Positions 38,029-50,679 of a stretch of DNA of 64,000 bases are shown piece after piece. The notes beneath the pieces are model-generated. The model saw only the letters and a program-made list of their open reading frames with translations, had not been told where the DNA came from and did not search any database. The DNA lies in assembly GCA_029783825.1 (NCBI GenBank), contig JAREIK010003349.1, positions 41,933-105,932 on the forward strand, in the 5' to 3' direction. The translations under genes and the position numbers were made by a program. This stretch comes from Sapria himalayana (Eukaryota; Streptophyta; Magnoliopsida; Malpighiales; Rafflesiaceae). Position 1 is the first letter of the stretch. Every line of letters begins with the position of its first letter.

Positions 38029-41000
38029 TGTGGTTTAGGAGTTTAGTGATTTAATTGTTTAGACCTTTAGTGATTTATAGTTTTTTTTAATAATAAAAAA
38101 CAAAAAATTTAATTTTTTTATTTTTTTTTAGTTTTTGAAGGTTGTAACCTTTAAAAATATAATAATATTTAATTTTTTTTAAATGTGAATATAATATTTA
38201 GTTATAATAGTCTTAATAATTATTTATAATGTAAACTCAATATAAATAATTTTATTGATAGATATTATAATAATGATCAATAAATAAATTAATAAATTTG
38301 TATTTATAAGAATGATATAAATTAAAATATAATTATAAAATCTAAAATGTTTCAAAATCAAAATAAGATATATTATTAAATAATAATTTTTTATTTTTAA
38401 AAGTTTGCCTCTTTTTATGACCATTTTTTTTGATGTAAAATAAATTATTTAAATTATATATGTCGCACTAATAATTTATTTAGTAATTAATATTTCTATA
38501 AAAATAAACTGATAGATAATTAAAATGAATATTTAAAATTATAATGAATACTAATAAAACTGAGATTTATGATTTATTTTTTAGACTATACTAATTTAAT
38601 GTTTTTAGTATTCATGGGCTTCGAGGTTTAGGAGTTTAGTCATTTAGTGGTTTATAGGTTTTATATAAAAAATAAAATAACAAAAATTTTTTTTATTATT
38701 TTTTCTCATTTTTGAAGGTTATAACCTCTGAAAATATAATAATTTTTAAATTTTTTTTTGAAAAGTGAATACATTTTTATGTTATAATAATCATAATAAT
38801 TATATATCATATAAATTCAATATAAACTATTTTATTGATATTTATTATAATAATGATCATAAAAAAGTAATAACCAATTATTAATAAGATAAATATTGTT
38901 TTAAATATATTTGCAAAACCTAAAATGACTCAAAATCAAAGTGAAATATTTTACTAAATATTAATTTTAAATTTTTAAATTTTGTATCCATTTATAAGCC
39001 TATATATTTTTTGATGAAAAATAAATTATTTAAATTATATTTGTCTCACTAATAATTTATTTTTTAATTTATATTTCTATAAAATTAAACTAATAAATAA
39101 TTAAAATGTATATTTAAAATTATAATGAATACTAATAAAAATGAGATTTATGATTTATTATGTAGGGTATAACTATTTAATTGTTTAATTATTTTTGTGG
39201 TTTTGGGGTTAAGGAGTTTATTGATTTATATGTTTCCACATTTTCGTGTTTATAGGTTTTATTTCATCAATGAAATAACAAAAAATTTATTTTTATGAAT
39301 TTTCGTGATTTTCAAAGGTTATGACCTTTAAAAATATAATAATTTTTTAATAGATCTAAAATATGAATACAATACTTAGTTATAATAATCATAATAATTA
39401 TATTTGTTGTAGATTCAATATAAAAAATGTATTAATATATATTATAATAATGATCAAAAAATAAATTAATAAACTATTATTAATAAGATAGATATTAATT
39501 AAAATATATTTGCAGAACCCAAAATAATTCAAAATCAAAGTAAATTATTTTACTAAATAAAATTTTAAATTTTTAAAATTTTGTTTATTTTTATAAGCTT
39601 GTTTTTTTTCATAAAAAATAATTTATTTAAATTATATCTATATCACTCATTCTTTATTTTGTAATTAATATTTCTATAAATATAAACTAAAAAATAATTA
39701 AAATAAATATTAAAAATTATAATGAATACAAATAAAAATGAGATTTATTATTTATTATTTAGGTTAAATAGGTTTAATGGTTTAAGTATTTAGGGGGTTT
39801 TGAGGTTTAGGAGTCTAGAGATTTAAATGTTTAGGCATTTAGTGGTTTATAAGTTTTATTTAAATAATAAAATAATTAAAAATTATTTTTGTGATTTTTT
39901 ATCCTTTTGAAGGTTATAACCTTTTAAATTATAATAATTTTTAAATTATTTTCAAATGTAAATATAATATTTAGTTATAATAACTTTTTAATTATAAGAT
40001 ATGTTAATTGAATATAAGTAATTTTATTGTTCGATATTATAAAAATGATCAAATAATAAATTAATAAACTATTATTAATAGGATTGATCGCAATTAAAAT
40101 AAAATTGTAAAACCTAGATATAATGATTCAAAATCAAAGTAAAATATATTACTAAATAATAATTTTTTGATTTTAAATTTTTACTTCTTTATATAAGCTT
40201 ATTTTTTTTGATTAAAAATAAATTATTTAAATTATATTTGTCTTCAGTCATTATTTATTTTGTGATTGATATTTCTATTAAAAATAAACTAATAAATAAT
40301 TAAAATGAATATTTAAAATTATAATGAATACAAATTAAAATGAGATTCATGATTTATTATATATGGTATACAGGTTTAATGGTTTGATTATTTAGGAGTT
40401 TTGTCATTTAGGAGTTTAGCAATTTGTGTTTTTAGGCATTTAGTGGATTATAGGTATTATTTATATAATAAAAATTTAAAATTCTATTTTTGATTTTTTC
40501 TGATTTTTAAAGGTTATAACCTTTGAAAATAATATAATTTTTAAAATTTTTTGAAATGTGAAAACCATGTATAATTATATTAATCTTACTAATTATATAT
40601 CATATAAATTCAATATAAATAATTTTAATGATAGATATTATAATAATGATCAAAAATTAAATTAATAAACTATTATTAATAATATAAATATTAATTAAAA
40701 TATATTTACATAACGAAAAATGATTCAAAATCAAATCATATTATATTACTAAATAATAATATTTAATTTTTAAAATTTTACTTCTTTTTATAAGTTTATA
40801 TTTTTTTTATTAAAATAAATTATTTAAATAATATCTGTCTTACTCGAAATTTATTTTGTAATTAACTTTTCTAAAAAATTAAACTATAAATAATTAAAAT
40901 GAATATTTAAAATTATAATAAATATAAATAAAAATCAGATTTATTATTTATTATGTAGTATATAGCTGTTAAAAGGTTTATGTATTTATGGGTTTCGAGA

Positions 41001-43017
41001 TTTATGAGCTTACTGATTTAAGTAAGTAAGCATTTAATGATATATAGGTTTTATTTAAAAAATGAAATAACAAAAAATTTATTTTTATGATTTTTTCTCA
41101 TTTTTTAAGGTTATAACCTTTGAAAATATAATAATTTTTAAATTTTTTTCAAAAGTGAACCAATATTTAGTTATAATAATCATTATATTTATATTTCATA
41201 TAAATTCAATATAACCAATTTAATTGATATATATTCTAATAATGATCAAAAATAAATAAATAATCTATTATTAATAAGATAAATATCAATTAAAATATAA
41301 TTACAAAACCTAAAATAATTCATAAGCAAAGCAAAATATATTACAATATAATAATCTTTGTTTTGAAATTTTTTTAATTTAAAAAGTTTATTAATATTTT
41401 TTGATTAAAGATAATTTATATAAATTATATTTGTGTAACTCATAATTTATTTTGTAATTAATATTTATATAAAAATAAACAAATAAATAATTAAAATGAA
41501 TATTTAAAATTATAATGATAAAAAAATTAGATTTATTAATTATTATTTAGGGTATACCAGTTTAATTTTAATTATATCTGTCTAACTAAAAATTTATTTT
41601 GTAATTAATATTTCTATAAATATAAACTGATAATAATTAAAATAAAAGTTTTAAATTATACTGAATAAAAATTAAAATGAGATTTATGATTTATTATTAA
41701 TGTATAATAGTTTACTGATTTTAGTATTTAGATGTTTTTTATTTTGAAAATTTAGCGATTTATGTTTTTAGGCATTTAGTGGTTTATAGATTTTATTTAA
41801 ACAATAAAATAATAAAAAAAATTTATAATTTTTTCTCATTTTCATAGTTTATAACCTTTGAAAATATAATAATATTTAAAATATTTTTTAAATGAAAATA
41901 TAATATTTTAGTTATAATAATATTAATAACTATATATCATATAAATTCAATATAAACAATTTTATTGATAGATATTATAATAATGATCAAAAATTAAATT
42001 AATAAACTATTAATAAAAAGATAGAAATTAATTAAAAAATATTTACAAAACCCAAATTGATTCAAAATTAAAGTAAAATATATTACTAAATAATAATTTT
42101 AAATTTTTAAATTTTTACTTCTTTTATATGCGTATTTATATTATTTCATTAAAAATAAATTATTTAAATTATATTTGTAGCACTCATAATTTATTTTGTA
42201 GTAAATATTTCTATAAAAATAAACTAATAAATAATTAAAATGAATATTTAAAATTATAATAAATAGAAATAAAAATTAGATTTATTATTTATTATGTATT
42301 ATATATCGATTTAATGATTACGGTATTTAGGCATTACTGGTTCTAGGAGTTTACTTATTTAAATGTGGATGCATTTATTAGTTTATAGGTTTTATTTAAA
42401 AAAACAAAAAACAATAAATTTATTTTTATTATTTTTTGATATTTTAAAAGGTTATATAACCTTAGAAAATATAATAATTTTTAAATTTTTTTCAAAAGTG
42501 AATTCAATATTTAGTTATAATAATCATTAAATTTATATATCATATAAATTCAATATAAACTATTTTATTGATAAATATTCTAATAATGATCAAAAAATAA
42601 ATTATATTCTATTATTAATAAGTTAGATATCAATTATAATATAATTACTAACCCTAAAATGATTCAGAAGCAAAGCAAAATATATTACTATATTATAATT
42701 TTTTGTTTTGAAATTTTTTTTTCTTTTAAAAACTTTATCTATATTATTTTGATGAAAAATAATTTATTAAAATTATATTTGTGTAACTCATAATTTATTT
42801 TGTAATTAATATTTATATAAAAATAAACAAATAAATAATTAAATTTGAATATTTAAAATTAAAATGAAAATAAAAATGAGATTTATTATTTATTATTTAG
42901 GATATACAATTTAATTTAAATTAGATTTGTCTCACTAATAATTTATTTTGTAATTAATATTTCTATAAAAATAAACTGATAAATAATTAAAATAAAAATA
43001 AAAATTATACTGAATAA
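38022..43017 (-). repeat. Satellite array, inverted, segment 7
   Basis: Mirror of ~26511-30830. Shared private variants include GTTCGATATTATAAAAATG at ~40031 (complement at ~28800), TTTTTGTGGTTTTGGGG at ~39193 (~29640) and TTTAGACTATACTAATTTAA at ~38581 (~30255). It keeps one monomer (~40380-40900) that the left arm has lost at ~28700. No gene is visible. Confidence 0.9.
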
Positions 43018-45403
43018 ATAAAATAATTTATTTTGTTCCTCTCTCAACTCTAGAATGATTGCTAATGCTCTAACCAAAATAATAGGAGCCTTTACTTTAT
43101 CTCTATTATGTCTCATTATATTTGATATTGTATCACTGGGCTATCAAAGGTAATTTGACTCATGTACGCTAACAGACTAAACCAAAGTTGTACCCCTATG
43201 TGTTGAAATAGCTAGTTGTTGAGGATGCTATTTATATTGATTATTGTAATTTATTCTAAAATATCTCTCATGTACACACTCAAATCAATTTTTTTAAAAC
43301 ATAGTTCACCTCTAAAAAAATAACCAACTTGTAGCCTATTAGAACAAACTAGCCCTAGGGTGGTTTGAGCAGGGCAAGAAGTATGGGCTCTCTTTCAATC
43401 AAGAATCAAAAAATTTATTTTATTGGCATGTCTAAGCCTTTTTTTTATATCCTCATGGATATGAAAAGTATCATTTATTTCTTTTTATATTAAATGAGTT
43501 GTGTATACAAGCTCACAATACCCAAAAAGGTGTAAATGAATCATATTCAAATGTATAAAAGGTTTTAATCATTGCTCTAAATATTAGTCTTGCATATTGA
43601 CACTTGAGGTCACAAATCAAAGGAAAATGTCATAGTGATATTTCCAATCCCAAGAATTTTAGCTATAGAAAGTTATAAAGAGTAGTACTCTAATTTTAAC
43701 TATTTCTAGGGTCATGACTTTTGCTCTTGAGGAATGTCTAAAGTTACAATCATTCCTAGTGTAATGCCTTTGCAATATAAAGATAAAATGCACAAGCTAT
43801 GGTCATATCCAATACTGTGACCCAGTATTATAGTGATTAAATATGTATTCATGATCATTCTTAGTGTCAAAACAATATGTTCAACAGAGAGACACAAGTT
43901 ATGGCATATTCTCACCCCTTGAGTCATGACTTTGTGTTACATATACAAAAAGATAAATCTGTGACATTCCTAAAAGTTGTGAATTTCAATTTAAATTTAA
44001 CACTTAGTCATTTGATTATAAAAGTGCAAAACATGAGATTTAGGATTTATGATTTATGGATTAGGGTTATAGTTTATGGTTTAATGTTTAGATTTAAAGT
44101 TTAGGGTTTATGGTTTTTTTTTGTTTTTTTTTGGAAAATACTTACTTTATTTATCATTTAGGCACACAACTTACAGGAGACTAAAAAGCTGACTAATTTA
44201 GGCCAACCCACCAAATCCTATGCACCTTAATGTTTATATGAATAAAATACATAAAAAAACATAATGCCTATTAATTCCAAGCGTACGAATACAACTAAAA
44301 TCACCTGGCATTCCAGGACCTCAGAGTTGGCATTGAGTCATTATGCGCACTGCGTCCTTTCCATTCGGATTCGTCCAAGCCTTTTCGAGGAACCTGAATG
44401 ATGCACCATATTAAAACTATACAAATATAAGATTGTGCATGTGTGTGAGATGCAGCATCAAGCACTTGCCTATGTCATTGCTATGCAATGGAATACATGT
44501 AAAACTGAATACCCATAAATCCACAAGTCCATATCTACGGAACTTTTTCAATTCATTCTAACCTCTGAATTTCACATTCTTTTGCTACATTGATCCTCAA
44601 AAGAGTATCTCTTAGGTTAGAATGCTTCCTCCTCGAGCTCCAAGAAGTGGCTGTATGTTGCACCGACAAAATATCAAAAAATCTGCATGCATTGGTGTGC
44701 ATGTGTGATGAGGTCAATCTCATAGTCTAATTATCTACGCAAACAACCAAGCTAGAATACAAGTAAAATTACAAAATGCTATAAAGATGGGTCCTCTGCT
44801 CCAGGGAGTGTAGCATCACCTAATGTGTATTTACAAAATGCATTAGTGGGCCCCACTTAGAGATACTCATGGGTCCAGTTGCCCTCATTGCATGCTACAT
44901 AGAGAACAGACAAGATTGTGCATGTGAGTATATCATGATCCGTCTCTAAAAGTACATGGTGCATACAAAGTCCAAAATACAAATAAGACTACAAACATAA
45001 ACTACAAGTTTGAATCTTTCGCTCCCGTGTGGCTGGTCTAGACTCCATTGCTTACTGGCCCTGCTTGGCGATGCTTCTAATTTTTCCATCTCTCCGATTA
45101 TTCATGGATTCCCTGCTACTCCTGTTGGCGACAGTTGGGTGGCCCTCTATGCTGCCTGATATGGCTAGTGGGACCCACTCCTAGCCACTCCTGGGTTTAC
45201 TCCCGACCACTTTGCTCGGTCTCATCAGTTGTTTGAATGTTATCATCCCGGCTTGCTAGTTGGACCCTCTACAAGCTGGTGGCTCATACTTCTGGCTGCT
45301 TCCAGGACTTGCTGGCCCCTCTAAATGCAACACCAAATGGAAAAGAATATGTGCACGTGTGCACTATGGTCCGTCGCTATGTGTGTGTGGAGCAGTAGTA
45401 TCA
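43018..45403 (-). repeat. 2.4-kb unit, copy 3, inverted
   Basis: This is the reverse complement of copy 2 over its whole length, including both edges: CCTCTCTCAACTCTAGAATG at the left and CGTCGCTATGTGTGTGTGG at the right. Both satellite flanks also match those of copy 2 in inverted orientation (ATACTGAAT on the left, AGGGTTAGAAGTTTAATAAT on the right). Copies 2 and 3 are therefore duplicates of one locus. No coding domain is recognised. Confidence 0.85.
44039..44113 (-). repeat. Degenerate telomere repeats (TTTAGGG-like), copy 3
   Basis: TTTAGGATTTATGATTTATG, GATTAGGG and GTTTAGGG units are visible, followed by a T-rich tract. This is the mirror of copy 2. Confidence 0.83.
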
Positions 45404-46561
45404 GGGTTAGAAGTTTAATAATTTAAGTATTTAGGTATTTTGTGGTTTATAGCTTTTATTTAAATAATTAAATAACAAAAAAAAATTTATGATTTTTTCT
45501 CATTTTCAAGGTTATAACCATTCAAAATATTATAATTTTTAATTTTTTTTCAAATGCTAATACAATATTTAATTATAATAATCATAAAAATTAAATATCA
45601 TGTAAATTCAATATAAATAATTTTATTGATCGATATTATAATACTGATCATAAAATAGATTAATAAACTATTATTAATAAGATAGATATTAATTAAAATA
45701 TATTTCCAAAAATTAAAACAATTCAAAATCAAAGTAAAGTTTATTACTAAATAATAATTTTTTATTTTTAAATTTTTGATTCTTTTTATAAGATTATAAA
45801 TTTTTTTATGAAGATAAATTATTTAAATTATATTTGTCTCATTCATAATTTTATTTTGCAATTAATATTTCTATAAAAATAAACTAATAAATAATTAAAA
45901 TGAATATTAAAATTATAATGAATACAAATAAAAATGAGATTTATGATTAATTATTTAGGGTATACCGGTTTAATGGTTTAAGTATTTAGGAGTTTAGGAG
46001 TTTAGTGATTTAAGTGTTTAGGCATTTAGTAGTTTATATGTTTTATTTAAATAATGAAATAACAAAAAAAATTTGTAATTTTTTTTTCATTTTCATAGGT
46101 ACCTTTGAAAATATAATAATATTTAAATTTTTTTAAATGTGAATACAATATTTAGTTATTTTAATATTAATAATTATGTATCATATAAATTCAATATAAA
46201 CAATTTTATTGATAGATATTATAATAATGATCAAAAATTAAATTAAAAACTATTAATAATAAGATAGATATTAATTAAAAAATATTTACAATACCCAAAT
46301 TGATTCAAGATTAAACTATAATATATTACTGTATAATAATTTTTAATTTTTAAATTTTTACTTCTTTTATAAGTGTATATATTATTTTTGATTAAAAATA
46401 AATTATTTAAATTATATTTGTCCCACTCATAATTTATTTTGTAATAAATATTTCTATAAAAATAAACTAATAATTAATTAAAATCAATATTTAAAATTAT
46501 AATAAATAAAATAAAAATTAGATTTAATAATTATTAAGTAGTATATTGTGGTTTAATGGTT
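45404..46561 (-). repeat. Satellite array, inverted, segment 8
   Basis: The first ~630 bp mirror 14330-14960 and 23420-24021. From ~46080 the segment mirrors ~11015-11460; the stretch at ~46288-46330 is the near-exact complement of 11222-11262. It ends at the target site of the copia element. Confidence 0.88.
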
Positions 46562-46566
46562 TATGT
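46562..46566. repeat. Copia target-site duplication TATGT, left copy
   Basis: TATGT directly precedes the LTR at 46567 and recurs at 52458-52462 directly after the other LTR. A perfect 5-bp duplication is the usual copia footprint. Confidence 0.93.
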
Positions 46567-47143
46567 TGTTGGGTAATTGTGCTTCCACAGTAGTGAGAGT
46601 AAAAACAGAAACAACAGAAAACACAGAAAAACAAGCAATATAATCCAAAGTTCTCAAGCATCCACAACACAATCAAAAAACGAGAAAATCAACACCGAAA
46701 ATAACGTGGTTCGCTAGTCGCTCAGTACGACTAGCTAAATCAACCAGAAAATGCTTATGCGTTACAGATTAAAACCAAAATGGAAATGTCTTACAGTATG
46801 TAGCACACAGCAGTTGCGAAAATTCATACAGAGAGAAGAGAGGGACGATGAACAGTTCCACGGGTCAAAAATAGCCGCCAGAAAAATAAAATTACAAATC
46901 ATTTTATATTAAAAAAAACATCCTGTTCATTTAACCGTAGCGGGTCGGATCATGGAACCGGTCAGGCTCTGCTCCAAAAATTTCAGCCCACTGACCGGAA
47001 AGCTGGACCTCCATCATTGTGCTACTACTGCATCCCCGGGCTTTTAATATTTCCTTTCCTGCACTTACATGAAAATATTAAAATAGAAAAACATTTTGTT
47101 ATACAAACAAATTATTAAATAAAAACAAATTACATATACATCA
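46567..47143 (-). mobile_element. 3' LTR of copia element
   Basis: 577 bp running on the plus strand from TGTTGGGTAATTGTGCTTCC to TTACATATACATCA. On its own (minus) strand it reads TGATGT..CAACA, with the canonical TG..CA ends. It lies next to the polypurine tract and is therefore the 3' LTR. Confidence 0.95.
46713..46735. repeat. LTR hairpin, 8-bp stem (3' LTR)
   Basis: GCTAGTCG, loop CTCAGTA, CGACTAGC. Same position and sequence as in the other LTR copies. Confidence 0.8.
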
Positions 47144-47154
47144 ATCTCCACCTT
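47144..47154 (-). promoter_or_regulatory. Polypurine tract
   Basis: On the minus strand AAGGTGGAGAT directly precedes the 3' LTR start TGATG. This purine run primes plus-strand DNA synthesis in copia elements. Confidence 0.85.
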
Positions 47155-47187
47155 AATTTGTTTTGCATACAAATAGAGAGACACTCT

Positions 47188-47700
47188 CTATAAACAGTTA
47201 GTCCAATAGGAGTACATCTGATTTGATATGTTCAGTAAGTCAAGACAATGTCTAAGCTTATTCAGAGTAACAGGTTTGGTAAATATGTCAGCTAGATTAT
47301 CAGAAGTTGCAATCTTCTTTACTTGTACCCTCTTCTCAGATCGAAGGAAATGATATCGCACATCAATGTGCTTTGTCCTCTCATGGTGCACTTGGTCTTT
47401 TTCTAAACAAATGGCACTTAGGTTGTCACAGAAAACTGTTGCATCCTTTTCATAAAGACCAAGGTCCTTGAGAAAACCTTTCAGCCATATCCCTTCCTTC
47501 GCAGCTTCAGTCAGAGCCATATACTCTGCTTCAATAGAAGATAAAGTAACAAAAGATTGCAGTGTGACTTTCCAGCTAACTACAGTACCACATACAGTGA
47601 AGACAACTAGTCATAGACCGTCTACTGTCAACATCTCTGCATAGTCAGAATCAGAATATCCTGCTAGCAAGAGTTCAGATTCATTACCAAATATCAGACC
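47188..47700 (-). pseudogene. copia RNase H domain (degenerate)
   Basis: RNase H cleaves the RNA strand of the RNA-DNA hybrid during reverse transcription. Motifs on the minus strand are YSDSDYA (first acidic residue), SSIEAEYMAL, FCDNLSAI and HIDVRYHFLR, in the normal order and ending in a stop at 47188-47190 near the polypurine tract. A frameshift near 47632 makes the frame stop early at ~47611, and a second shift near 47600 restores the usual frame, so the region between the first acidic motif and the GTVVSW segment is garbled. The final 110 codons (47188-47520) are open. It is non-functional as it stands. Confidence 0.92.
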
Positions 47701-48177
47701 AACATCTGAAGTCCCCTTGAGGTACCTAAGTATCCTCTTAATAGCTTTCCAGTGCTCTTGACCAGGGTTTATCATAAACCTACTCACCGCACTTACTGCA
47801 TGAGCAATATCAGGTCGGGTGCACACCATAAGATACATGAGGCTCCCGACATCACTAGAATAAGGAACCTTAAACATTTGTTCCTTGTCAAATTCAGATT
47901 GATGATAACATTCTAATGTCAGATGGAGGTTAGAAGCAAATGGTGTGGACAGAGGCTTACAAGAAGCCATTCCAAACCTAGATAGAAGTTTCTGAATATA
48001 TTAATTCTGTGAAAGAAACAATTTTCTTTTAATTCTATCTCTTAATATTTCCATACCTAAAATTTGCTTTGCTTTTCCAAGATCTTTCATATCAAATTCA
48101 AAACTAAGGAGATCTTTCAGTTCCTGAATATCAGATTTATTTCTGGCAGCAATAAGCATATCATCTACATACAATAG
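47701..48177 (-). pseudogene. copia reverse transcriptase, C-terminal part
   Basis: On the minus strand this part begins at the catalytic YVDD motif (LYVDDMLIAA, 48140-48177) immediately after the nested LTR. It continues through DMKDLGKAKQILGMEI and, after an in-frame TAA at 48001-48003, through the connection region with YLMVCTRPDIAHAVS and WKAIKRILRYLKGT. The latter motifs are typical of the copia RT-RNase H linker. The domain was split by the LTR insertion and also carries its own stop, so two independent lesions inactivate it. Confidence 0.93.
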
Positions 48178-48732
48178 TGTTGGGCAATCGCGCTTCCACG
48201 GGTAGTGAGATTAAGAACAGAAAACATCAGAAAACACAAAAACAAGTAATATATATGTATCCCAATCCACAAGCATCCACGACAGAATCAAAACGAGAAA
48301 TCAACACAGAAATAACGTGGATCTCTAGTCGCTCAGTACGACTAGCTACCTCCACCAGAAAATGCTTATGCGTTACAGATTAAAATCAAGAATAGAATGT
48401 CTTACAGAATGCAGCATGGAGTAGTCGCGAAATCGCGCAGAGAGAGGAGAAGAGATGATGAACAGTTCAACAGGGTTAAAAAAATAGCCGCCCGAAAAAT
48501 AAATACAAATCATTTTATACAAAAATAAACATCCGGTTCATTTAACCGAAGCGGATCGGATCATGGAACGGGCCAGGCTCTGCTCCAAAAATTTCGGCCC
48601 GCTGACCAGTCAGCGGGACCTCCATTATTGTGCTACTGCTGCATCCTCGGGCTTTTAATATTTCCTTTCCTACACTTACATGAAAAATATTAAAACAGAT
48701 TATTAAGTAAAAAACAAATTACATATACAGCA
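48178..48732 (-). mobile_element. Nested solo LTR inside the RT gene (TSD AATAG)
   Basis: 555 bp from TGTTGGGCAATCGCGCTTCC to ACATATACAGCA, of the same LTR family as the host element and in the same orientation. AATAG flanks both sides (48173-48177 and 48733-48737). It entered directly before the YVDD codons of the host copia and then lost its internal region and one LTR. It retains many CpG sites (CAATCGCGC, GTCGCGAAATCGCGC) that are TG/CA in the older copies, which suggests that it is the youngest of the LTRs here. Confidence 0.94.
48325..48345. repeat. LTR hairpin (nested solo LTR)
   Basis: CTAGTCG, loop CTCAGTA, CGACTAG: a 7-bp stem at the conserved LTR position. Confidence 0.78.
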
Positions 48733-49265
48733 AATAGCAAGTAGATATATGACTCATCCTTGTGCCTTTTGAAATAAACACAGCAGTCATGGTCACACCT
48801 ACTGTATTCATGACTAGTCATGAAACAGTCAAATCTCTTGTACCACTAACAGAAAGACTACTTAAGTCCATAAAGGGACTTCAGAAGCTTGCACACATGG
48901 GTTTCCTTGCCTGATACCTCAAAGCCCTCAGGCTGGCTCATGAAGATCTCTTCATTGAGATCTCCATGAAGAAAAGTAGTTTTGACATCTAGTTGCTCAA
49001 GTTCAAGATTCTAATGTGCCACTAATGCTAGAAGCACTCTTATTGAGGTATGTCTGACTACAAGAGAGAATATCTCATTGTAGTCAACACCCTCTTTCTG
49101 ACTAAACCCTCTTGCAACTAGACGTGCCTTAAACTTTAAACCACCAGCAATTGAGGCATCTTCTTTCTTCTTGAAACCCCATTTGCAAGACACTATTTTT
49201 CTTCCCTTTGATTTAGGTACAATGATCCAGGTACCATTCTTATTGAAGAGATTCAATTTCTTCAT
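48733..49265 (-). pseudogene. copia reverse transcriptase, N-terminal part
   Basis: Minus-strand motifs in order: KNGTWIIVPKSKGRK, VSCKWGFKKK, KARLVARGFSQKEGVDY (fingers), [19 protein letters not shown] (palm with the first catalytic Asp), [18 protein letters not shown] and DHDCCVYFK. An in-frame TAG at 49011-49013 and further stops at 48858-48860 and nearby interrupt the frame. A frameshift at ~49240 separates it from the upstream linker. It runs up to the nested LTR at 48732, after which the YVDD motif follows. Confidence 0.94.
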
Positions 49266-49824
49266 TCATGGCAACCAACGATGACTCAGACTCAGGACAA
49301 TTAATAGCATTCCTGAAGGAGGATGGTTCAAGAATATCAATTTCTTCAGCAACTTGTAGGGCAAATCCTACAAACTCATCAAAGCCGAATCTCAAAGGAG
49401 GATCTATGTTTACCCTCCTTTGTCTATCCCTTGCAATGTAATAGGGAGTATACTTTTCAGGTGCAGTTTCAGGTTCATGTGTAGTTTCAGGTTCAGGTTC
49501 AATAACAGATTCAAGATCATTTTTATGATCAGCTATTGTTTGTCTAGAGACAATAGGTATCCTTCCTGGAGCAACAGAATCAAATTTTAGCTCCACCTTA
49601 ATTTCAGCTTGAGGAACATGAGATAGCTGAATAGGACTAAGTACTTGTTTAAGAATGACACTCTTGTCGAAGGTAACACCCCTAGAAAGTATAACTCTCT
49701 TTTAAGATGGTGACCAAATATGGAATCCTTTGACTCCATCACTATAACCAACAAATATTCCCTTGCGTGCTCGAGGTTCAAGCTTACCATCATTTACATG
49801 ATAGTAGGCAATACACCCAAACAC
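49240..49824 (-). pseudogene. copia integrase C-terminal / linker region
   Basis: In the same frame as the integrase core, after a stop at 49825-49827, the minus strand reads VFGCIAYYHV, KGIFVGYSDGVKGFHIW and SRGVTFDKSVI, typical of the end of copia integrases. A stop at ~49702 follows HIWSPS. An acidic Pro/Glu-rich linker (EPEPETTHEPETAPEKY) and the PPLRFGFDEFV and MNEEIESLQ segments precede RT. The frame ends at 49240 by frameshift. Confidence 0.88.
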
Positions 49825-50679
49825 CTACAGATTGGAATAATCTGCATGTTTACCAGCCCACACTTCAAATGGAATTTTAAAGTTAATTCCACTATGTGGT
49901 GATCTATTTATCAGATGGCATGCTATATTAACAGCTTCAGCCCAAAACTCTTTGCCTAAGCCTGATTGAGAGAGCATACAACTAGTTCTCTCCAGAAGAG
50001 TTTGGTTTATTTTTTCAGCAATGCCATTTTGCTGAGGAGTGTCCCTAATAGTCTTGTGTCTAGCTATACCTTTGTCCTTACAGAATTCCTCAAATTCCGA
50101 CGAACAGAATTCTAGACCATTATCTATTCGTAACAATTTAACCTTCTTTTGTGTTTGATTTTCTACTAAGCTAACCCAATGCTTTAACTTTATAAAAGTC
50201 TCGGATTTATGTTTCATCATGAATACCCAGGATATCCTAGAGTAATCATCAACTAAACATAAATAAAATCGAGCACCCCCAAGAGATGTGACTCTAGAAG
50301 GGCCCCACAAGTCAGCATGGATATAATCCAAAATACTGTTTGTACAGTGTATGACCTTACTGAACTTAGTTCTATGTTTCTTACCAAAAACACAATGATC
50401 ACAGAAATTTAATTTACTGGCTCTATGACCAACAAGAAGATTAAGATCAAAAGAATTTTCATACATTTCTCTCCCATATGTGCTAGCCGCATATGCCACA
50501 GTCTGGTAAGTTCAGCTTTGTCTTCAGATGCTGGCTCTCTGGATGTGACAGTAATAGCCCCTGTCACTGTAGAACCTATCAGTGTGTATAGAGTTCCAGT
50601 CTTCTGCCCCTTCAGTACAACATCATCTCCTCAGTGAACATTCAGTGTTCCCTCTCTACCACTGAATGAATATCCCTGA
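49825..50679 (-). pseudogene. copia integrase (GAG-pre-integrase and catalytic core)
   Basis: Integrase inserts the cDNA into host DNA. The open part (49825-50499) shows the end of the zinc-binding region (NFCDHCVFGKKHRTKF), then the D,D,E core: DYIHADLWGP (first Asp), LVDDYSRISWVF, LRIDNGLEFCSSEF (second Asp) and TPQQNGIAEKINQTLLER (Glu). A typical FWAEAVNIACHLINRSP segment follows. Upstream, 50500-50679 is too shifted and stop-rich to read the His-His part of the zinc finger. All three acidic core residues are retained, but the gene is broken at both ends. Confidence 0.94.
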
